From NCBI GenBank assembly GCA_963718315.1, contig CAVQZC010000012.1:124001-188000 (forward strand): a stretch of 64,000 nt of DNA, given 5' to 3'. This stretch comes from CAVQZC01 sp963718315 (GTDB lineage Bacteria > Actinomycetota > Thermoleophilia > Gaiellales > JAICJC01). Every line of letters begins with the position of its first letter. The stretch's first letter is position 1. The notes under the pieces are model-generated. The model was given only the letters and a program-made list of their open reading frames with translations, made no database searches and was not told the origin of the DNA. This document shows, piece after piece, positions 59,787-64,000 of this stretch. The translations under genes and the position numbers were made by a program.

Positions 59787-61147
59787 TGTCGACCGAGACC
59801 ACCCTCGCCGCGGGCGCCGTCGCGCTCGCCGATGCCGACAGGGCGCACATCATCCACCCCTACCTGCCGTCGTCCACACAGGAGCGGGTGATCATGGTGG
59901 CCGGAGACGGCTGCACGCTGACCGACTCCGAGGGGCGGGAGTACCTGGACGCCACCGGCGGCCTCTGGCTCGCCCAGGTCGGGCATGGACGCCAGGAGCT
60001 GGCCGCGGCGGCAGCAGCGCAGATCGAGCAGCTCGAGTACTTCACGAGCTTCTGGGAGTTCAGCAACGACCGCGCGATCGAGCTGGCGCAGCGCCTGACC
60101 GGCCTGGCGCCCGGGCGGCTCGACCACGTGTACTTCACGTCGGGCGGGTCGGAGGGCAACGAGGCGGCGATCAAGATGGCCCGGTACCACCACCATCGCC
60201 GCGGTGAGAGCGAGCGCACCTGGATCCTGTCGCGGTCGAAGGCCTACCACGGCATCGGCTACGGATCGGGAACGGCGACCGGCTACGACTTCTACCACAC
60301 CGGTTTCGGGCCGATGCTCCCGCACGTCCGCCACCTGACGCCACCGTGGCCGTACCGCAGCGAGCTGTTCGACGGCGACGATCCGACAGAGTTCTGCCTC
60401 GCCGAGCTGGAGCGCACGATCGACGAGCTCGGCGCGGACCGGATCGCCGCAATGATCGGCGAGCCGATCATGGGTGTGGCAGGCATGATCGTGCCACCCG
60501 ACGACTACTGGCCGCGGGTGTCCGAGCTGCTCCGCTCGCACGGGATCCTGCTGATCCTGGACGAGGTCGTGACGGCGTACGGCCGCGTCGGCGAGTGGTT
60601 CGCCGCCGCCCGGTTCGGAGTCGAGCCCGATCTGATCACGACCGCCAAGGGGATCACGTCGGGCTACATCCCGCTGGGCGCCGTGCTGGTCGCCGACCAC
60701 GTCGCCGAGTCGCTCGGACGCGATGACGGGTTCCCGATGGGCTTCACGTACAACGGCCACCCGACCGCGTGCGCGGTCGCCCTCGGCAACCTGGACATCA
60801 TCGAACGCGAGGGGCTGCTCGACCGGTCGCTCCAGATCGGCGGGCACCTGCTGGCCGGGCTCGAGTCGCTCTCCGATCTGGAGATCGTCGGCGAGGTGCG
60901 CGGCGTCGGCATGATGCTGGCCGTGGAGCTGGTCGCCGACCGCGCCACCCGCGAGCCGCTGCCCGACGCCGAGCAGCTGCAGGACATCATCCGCCGGGAG
61001 ACGGGCGTGATCGTCCGCAACTGCGCCCACAGCCTGGTGCTCTCGCCTCCGCTGGTGCTGAGCGAGCCGGAGGCCGACCGCGTGGTGGAGGCGATGCGTT
61101 CGGTGCTGGAGCGAACGACACCGGACGGACGCGTGCGGCCGGCGTGA
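59786..61147 (+). CDS. Class III (omega-) aminotransferase, PLP-dependent
   Basis: 453 residues. AAGGAGGA precedes ATG 59786. It has YFTSGGSEGNEAAIKMARYH, SRSKAYHGIGYGSGTATGYD, LLILDEVVTAYGRVGEWFAA and the PLP lysine in LITTAKGITSGYIPLGAVLV, then MGFTYNGHPTACAVALGNLD. This is the omega-aminotransferase subgroup that includes beta-alanine:pyruvate and putrescine transaminases. Acceptor and donor are unknown. The ATG overlaps the RidA stop (TGATG). Confidence 0.93.
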   Translation: MSTETTLAAGAVALADADRAHIIHPYLPSSTQERVIMVAGDGCTLTDSEGREYLDATGGLWLAQVGHGRQELAAAAAAQIEQLEYFTSFWEFSNDRAIELAQRLTGLAPGRLDHVYFTSGGSEGNEAAIKMARYHHHRRGESERTWILSRSKAYHGIGYGSGTATGYDFYHTGFGPMLPHVRHLTPPWPYRSELFDGDDPTEFCLAELERTIDELGADRIAAMIGEPIMGVAGMIVPPDDYWPRVSELLRSHGILLILDEVVTAYGRVGEWFAAARFGVEPDLITTAKGITSGYIPLGAVLVADHVAESLGRDDGFPMGFTYNGHPTACAVALGNLDIIEREGLLDRSLQIGGHLLAGLESLSDLEIVGEVRGVGMMLAVELVADRATREPLPDAEQLQDIIRRETGVIVRNCAHSLVLSPPLVLSEPEADRVVEAMRSVLERTTPDGRVRPA

Positions 61148-62049
61148 GGTTCACGCTCCGACAGCTCGAGTACTTCGTGGCTGCCGGAGAGGCCGGCAGC
61201 ATCACGGAGGCAGCGCGGCGGACGCACGGTTCCCAACCCACCGTGTCGTCCGCCGTCGCCCGCCTCGAGAAGTCGCTGGGCGTGGAGCTGTTCGTCCGCC
61301 ACCACGCCCACGGAGTGACGCTGACACCCGCCGGGGCGCGATTCCTCGGTGAGGCCCGGTCGCTGCTCCGCCAGGCCGTGGAGCTCGAGCGCTCCGGAGT
61401 CGAGCTGGCAGAGGGCGTCTCGGGGCCGATCGACCTGGGCTGCCTGGTCACGCTGGCACCCGTGGTGGCTCCCGGGCTGTGCCGCGAGTTCGTTCGCTCC
61501 CACCCCGACGCCCACGTCGAGCTGGTGGAGGGAGGCCAGGAGGAGCTGCTGCGCGCGCTCCACGACGGCAGGATCAGCCTTGCCCTCACGTACGACCTGC
61601 AGCTGGGTGACGAGATCCGGTTCGAGCCGATGGCGACGCTCCCGCCGCTGGCTGTCTTGCCGGCCGACCACCGCCTAGCCGGTGCCGACGACGTGGCGCT
61701 GGCCGACCTGGCGACGGAGCCCCTGATCCTGCTCGACCTGCCGCTGTCGCGCGAGTACTTCCTCTCGCTCTTCCTCGCCAACGGGCTGGAGCCGACCGTC
61801 GCTCGCCGCAGCCCCAACTCCGAGGTGATCCGCTCGATGGTCGCCAACGGCTTCGGCTACACGCTTGTCAACGTCCGCCCCGGGATCAGCCGCGCGCTCG
61901 ACGGTCGCAGGTTCGCAGTGCTGCCGCTGCAAGAGGCGGCGAGGCCGCTCCACGTCGGGCTGGCGAGCATGGCGTCCGCTCGTCAACCGCGCACCGTCGA
62001 GGCGTTCCGCGAGCACTGCGCCGCGCGTCTGCCGGCACTCGTTGCCTGA
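61144..62049 (+). CDS. LysR family transcriptional regulator
   Basis: 301 residues from GTG 61144 overlapping the transaminase stop. N-terminal winged helix-turn-helix: LRQLEYFVAAGEAGSITEAA, SQPTVSSAVARLEKSLGVEL, FVRHHAHGVTLTPAGARFL. A periplasmic-binding-like effector domain (about 90-295) follows: GPIDLGCLVTLAPVVAPGLC, DLPLSREYFLSLFLANGLEP. Being the last gene of the operon is unusual, since most LysR genes are divergent. It probably controls the operon through the T-N11-A site at 57791-57808. Confidence 0.93.
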   Translation: MRFTLRQLEYFVAAGEAGSITEAARRTHGSQPTVSSAVARLEKSLGVELFVRHHAHGVTLTPAGARFLGEARSLLRQAVELERSGVELAEGVSGPIDLGCLVTLAPVVAPGLCREFVRSHPDAHVELVEGGQEELLRALHDGRISLALTYDLQLGDEIRFEPMATLPPLAVLPADHRLAGADDVALADLATEPLILLDLPLSREYFLSLFLANGLEPTVARRSPNSEVIRSMVANGFGYTLVNVRPGISRALDGRRFAVLPLQEAARPLHVGLASMASARQPRTVEAFREHCAARLPALVA

Positions 62050-62136
62050 GTCCACATAGGCACATCGCTCATGACGCGCGCCACTCAGAGGCGTACTGTC
62101 GGTGATGACGCCGTTTTCCAGCTCCAGGAGGGACGC

Positions 62137-63039
62137 ATGCGACCGTCATTGTTCTGGCTGAGGCCCACCCTCGCGGCCGCCTGGGCAGCGGCTGCTCTGC
62201 TTGCGCTGACGCCGGCGTCGGCAGGCGCGAAGCCCACCCGTCTGGCGCTGTACACCGCACCCGGCGCCTACGTCTGGACAGTGCCGGCGGGAGTTACCCG
62301 CGTCACCTTCACCGTCTCGGGAGCGCAGGGCGGGAACACTCTCGAGACGCTGCCCGGCGGCATCGTGCAGATCGTGTCCACGGGAGGGGCGGGGGGTCGG
62401 GCGAAGGGGACGTTTGCGGCCAAGCCGGGGCGGTCGTTCGAGATCGTGGTCGGGGGGAGCGGCCAGACCGTCAACGTCAACGGCACCGGTGGAGCCGGTG
62501 GGTTCAACGGCGGAGGCAGCGGCTCCTACGTCATCTTGAACGGCTCACCCGCCGACGGCTCGGCCGGAGGCGGAGGTGGATCTGATGTGCGAGTGGGCGG
62601 AGCCGGGAACCCTTGTGCCCCGTCGGCAACATGCACGATCTATGAGCGTATCGTCGTCGCAGGGGGCGGTGGCGGCGGTGGCGGTGGCGGCGACGCCACG
62701 GCGCTGGATGGAGGCAACGGCGGCGGCGCCTCCGGCTTCCCCGCCGCGGACGGAACGCCGCAAGGAGGCCAGTCTCCAATACCCTGCCCGCTCGACCCCG
62801 ACCTCCAGATCCCCCAGTTCAACTGCGGCACGTTCGGAGCCGGCGGACCCGGCCAGGGTGGTGGCGGTGGCGGCGGATGGTTCGGCGGATTCGGCAATTA
62901 CAACGCGGGCGACATCTTCGGCCTGTACTTCGGCGGGGGCGGCGGCGGCAGCGGATGGGTGAGCGGGCTTGCCCACAGCGGATCGTTCCCCTCCGGTACG
63001 AACCCGGGCGACGGGAAGGTCGTGATCACCACACCCTGA
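62137..63039 (+). CDS. Secreted glycine-rich protein
   Basis: 300 residues from ATG 62137, with AGGAGG upstream. Signal peptide MRPSLFWLRPTLAAAWAAAA, cleavage near ASAGA. The family opening LYTAPGAYVWTVPAGVTRVT and FTVSGAQGG is followed by glycine-run repeats (GGGGGGGGGG-type at 180-190 and 240-275), with a Cys-containing insert NPCAPSATCTIYERIVV. The end KVVITTP is the typical final strand. Similar proteins are common in soil Actinomycetota and are assumed to be surface or matrix components. Low-complexity DNA here is prone to misassembly. Confidence 0.72.
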   Translation: MRPSLFWLRPTLAAAWAAAALLALTPASAGAKPTRLALYTAPGAYVWTVPAGVTRVTFTVSGAQGGNTLETLPGGIVQIVSTGGAGGRAKGTFAAKPGRSFEIVVGGSGQTVNVNGTGGAGGFNGGGSGSYVILNGSPADGSAGGGGGSDVRVGGAGNPCAPSATCTIYERIVVAGGGGGGGGGGDATALDGGNGGGASGFPAADGTPQGGQSPIPCPLDPDLQIPQFNCGTFGAGGPGQGGGGGGGWFGGFGNYNAGDIFGLYFGGGGGGSGWVSGLAHSGSFPSGTNPGDGKVVITTP

Positions 63040-63040
63040 A

Positions 63041-63628
63041 CTAGCCCCAGCCGGCCATCAGCGGCACCCGCTCCCGGGTGACGGCGACGTGGCCACGGCC
63101 ATAGTCGATCCGAATGCTGACGATCGGCGACGGAGTGTTTCCACCGAGCCACGTTGACGACCCAGCATCGGGGACGACGTGGAGCGCGGTCGTGATGCCG
63201 GCCGGCTGAAGATATCCGTCGAAGGCTGTTCGCGGAGTGTGATCGTGGCGAAGCGCAAATCCAGGCGAACGGTCACCTGCCCAGTCGAGCTTCACCGGTT
63301 CGCCGGCAATCGTTGCCGAGACCGACACCGCCGGTCGCCGCAGCCAGACGGCCAGGCCGACGCGGTCGCAGGCAACGGAGTTGGCGACCGGGCACGCGAC
63401 GCCCATGTACGGCGGCCGCGAGAACAGACGGCCAGGGGTCGAGAGGGCAGTGGCCGGTGGCTTGGGCGGGGGCGGGGGCGGCGGGTTCACGTGGCCCGGG
63501 TACTTCGTCACCAGCAGCGCCGCGGCGAAAACTGTCAGGAGCACGCTTGCACCGATCATCGCTCGCCGGTGGCGCTGCCGGCGCCGGGCGTCCTTGATGA
63601 CGCCGAGATCGGCCTCGAGGGATGCCAT
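63041..63628 (-). CDS. Membrane-anchored protein of unknown function with proline linker
   Basis: 195 residues from ATG 63628. The N-terminal cytosolic part (MASLEADLGVIKDARRRQRH) is basic, followed by one membrane helix (AMIGASVLLTVFAAALLVTK), a PPPPPPPKPP linker and an extracellular domain with two Cys (YMGVACPVANSVACDRVGLA) and beta-rich segments (RPAVSVSATIAGEPVKLDWA, SPIVSIRIDYGRGHVAVTRE). No family recognised. The promoter is under a palindrome. Its stop is 2 nt from the convergent glycine-rich gene. Confidence 0.65.
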   Translation of the reverse strand: MASLEADLGVIKDARRRQRHRRAMIGASVLLTVFAAALLVTKYPGHVNPPPPPPPKPPATALSTPGRLFSRPPYMGVACPVANSVACDRVGLAVWLRRPAVSVSATIAGEPVKLDWAGDRSPGFALRHDHTPRTAFDGYLQPAGITTALHVVPDAGSSTWLGGNTPSPIVSIRIDYGRGHVAVTRERVPLMAGWG

Positions 63629-63629
63629 T

Positions 63630-63650
63630 GGTGCTATCTTAGATAGCACC
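63630..63650 (-). promoter_or_regulatory. 21-bp palindromic operator over a leaderless promoter
   Basis: Arms GGTGCTATCT (63630-63639) and AGATAGCACC (63641-63650) are perfectly complementary around a single T. On the minus strand the -10 TAAGAT (63636-63641) lies inside it. The palindrome ends next to the ATG at 63628, so a bound repressor would cover the -10 and the start codon. Confidence 0.75.
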
Positions 63651-63664
63651 ATACTGTCTGTCAA
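63636..63664 (-). promoter_or_regulatory. Consensus promoter with leaderless start
   Basis: Minus-strand TTGACA (63659-63664), 17-nt spacer and TAAGAT (63636-63641). The ATG at 63628 is 7 nt beyond the -10, so the transcript should begin at or next to the start codon. Confidence 0.75.
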
Positions 63665-63714
63665 GATCGACCGCAGGCCGCTGAAGCCTGCCGGGCACCA
63701 CAGCTAAGGCGGGT

Positions 63715-64000
63715 TCAGAGCAAGCGCACGCGCCGCTCGACCGGTAGGCGCAGCCCGGCCGCGGGATGGGAGGCCCAGAGCAGGATGTCGATCAGGCGGA
63801 TCGCCGTGAGGTCGGGCTCCTCGTCTGCCAGCTCTGACCGGAGCTCGGCCAATGCGTCCCGATTCGCCCGTGCCTGCGCCGCGAGGTGCGTCGTCAGCTC
63901 GGCGGCTGCTGCGGCACGGACGCCGTCGTCGTTCCCACCGGGCACGGGCACCCCGAGCTGTTCGAGCACCAGCGCGTCGAGCAGCGGGATCAGCCGGGGC
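63715..64000 (-). CDS. Unrecognised protein, 5' part outside the window
   Basis: The frame is open from 64000 to the TGA at 63715-63717, so the start is beyond the edge. Visible is the C-terminal end: PRLIPLLDALVLEQLGVPVP, then an acidic helical region (RANRDALAELRSELADEEPD) and RLIDILLWASHPAAGLRLPV with VERRVRLL. No motif was recognised. A GTG at 63969 could be an internal start. Confidence 0.5.
   Translation of the reverse strand, partial: PRLIPLLDALVLEQLGVPVPGGNDDGVRAAAAAELTTHLAAQARANRDALAELRSELADEEPDLTAIRLIDILLWASHPAAGLRLPVERRVRLL

Overview
The window is a GC-rich bacterial chromosome segment, most likely from an uncultured member of the phylum Actinomycetota. A Thermoleophilia-type lineage is my best guess. 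The grounds are very high GC, many GTG starts, start codons lying 6-9 nt after a -10 hexamer (leaderless transcription, common in Actinomycetota), a complete nuoA-N operon with separate nuoC and nuoD, and families such as DUF1385/YqhQ, RarA, methylmalonyl-CoA epimerase and a DivIVA-like coiled coil. I saw no rRNA, tRNA, CRISPR array, transposase or phage gene. The first 4 kb carries many single-base indels that shift frame inside well-conserved proteins. I read these as sequence errors at a contig edge, not as real decay. Isolated indels also hit the polymerase gene (about 6.62 kb), nuoL (23.626 kb) and an NTF2-like gene (about 32.58 kb).

Layout. 1-9.3 kb: a surface-polysaccharide locus with two polymerase/ligase genes, two GT4 and one GT2 glycosyltransferase, a Wzx-type flippase and two sulfotransferases, suggesting a sulfated exopolymer. 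9.35-13.3 kb (minus strand): a small membrane protein, a glutamine amidotransferase, fumarase C, ferredoxin-NADP reductase and an ErpA-type Fe-S protein. 13.48-28.44 kb: the complex I operon nuoABCDEF-(53-aa ORF)-GHIJKLMN, with an L,D-transpeptidase 2 bp behind it and a stem-loop terminator. 28.5-33.3 kb: small single-domain genes (MBL hydrolase, DUF1028, VOC, P-loop kinase-like, ACT, NTF2-like, DUF3237-like), several separated by copies of a 24-nt interspersed repeat. 33.4-36.6 kb: a DUF1015-IMPase-Mrp operon. 36.8-45.98 kb: housekeeping genes (YhaM-like nuclease, methyltransferase, mce-small ORF-PAP2-ychF operon, short FtsH-like protease, YqhQ, RarA, arginase).

46.1-49.4 kb: an envelope or polarity module made of a protein with duplicated DivIVA-like N-termini, a degenerate HD-GYP protein fused to a peroxiredoxin-like domain, and a second L,D-transpeptidase. 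49.6-53.1 kb: a zinc-ribbon protein, a methyltransferase and a secreted phospholipase C-type phosphoesterase ending in pentapeptide repeats. 53.2-57.8 kb: an overlapping PAP2-SulP-DAG kinase-lipoprotein operon. 57.8-62.05 kb: a catabolic operon (HpaB-type flavin monooxygenase, RidA, class III aminotransferase, LysR) with a promoter and a LysR-type inverted repeat upstream. 62.1-64 kb: a secreted glycine-rich protein, a membrane-anchored protein under a palindromic operator, and a truncated ORF.

Best candidates for something undescribed: the 53-aa ORF translationally coupled between nuoF and nuoG, the DivIVA/degenerate HD-GYP pair, the monooxygenase-RidA-transaminase operon, the interspersed repeat set at 31-32.4 kb, and the palindromic operators at 12.83 and 63.63 kb.
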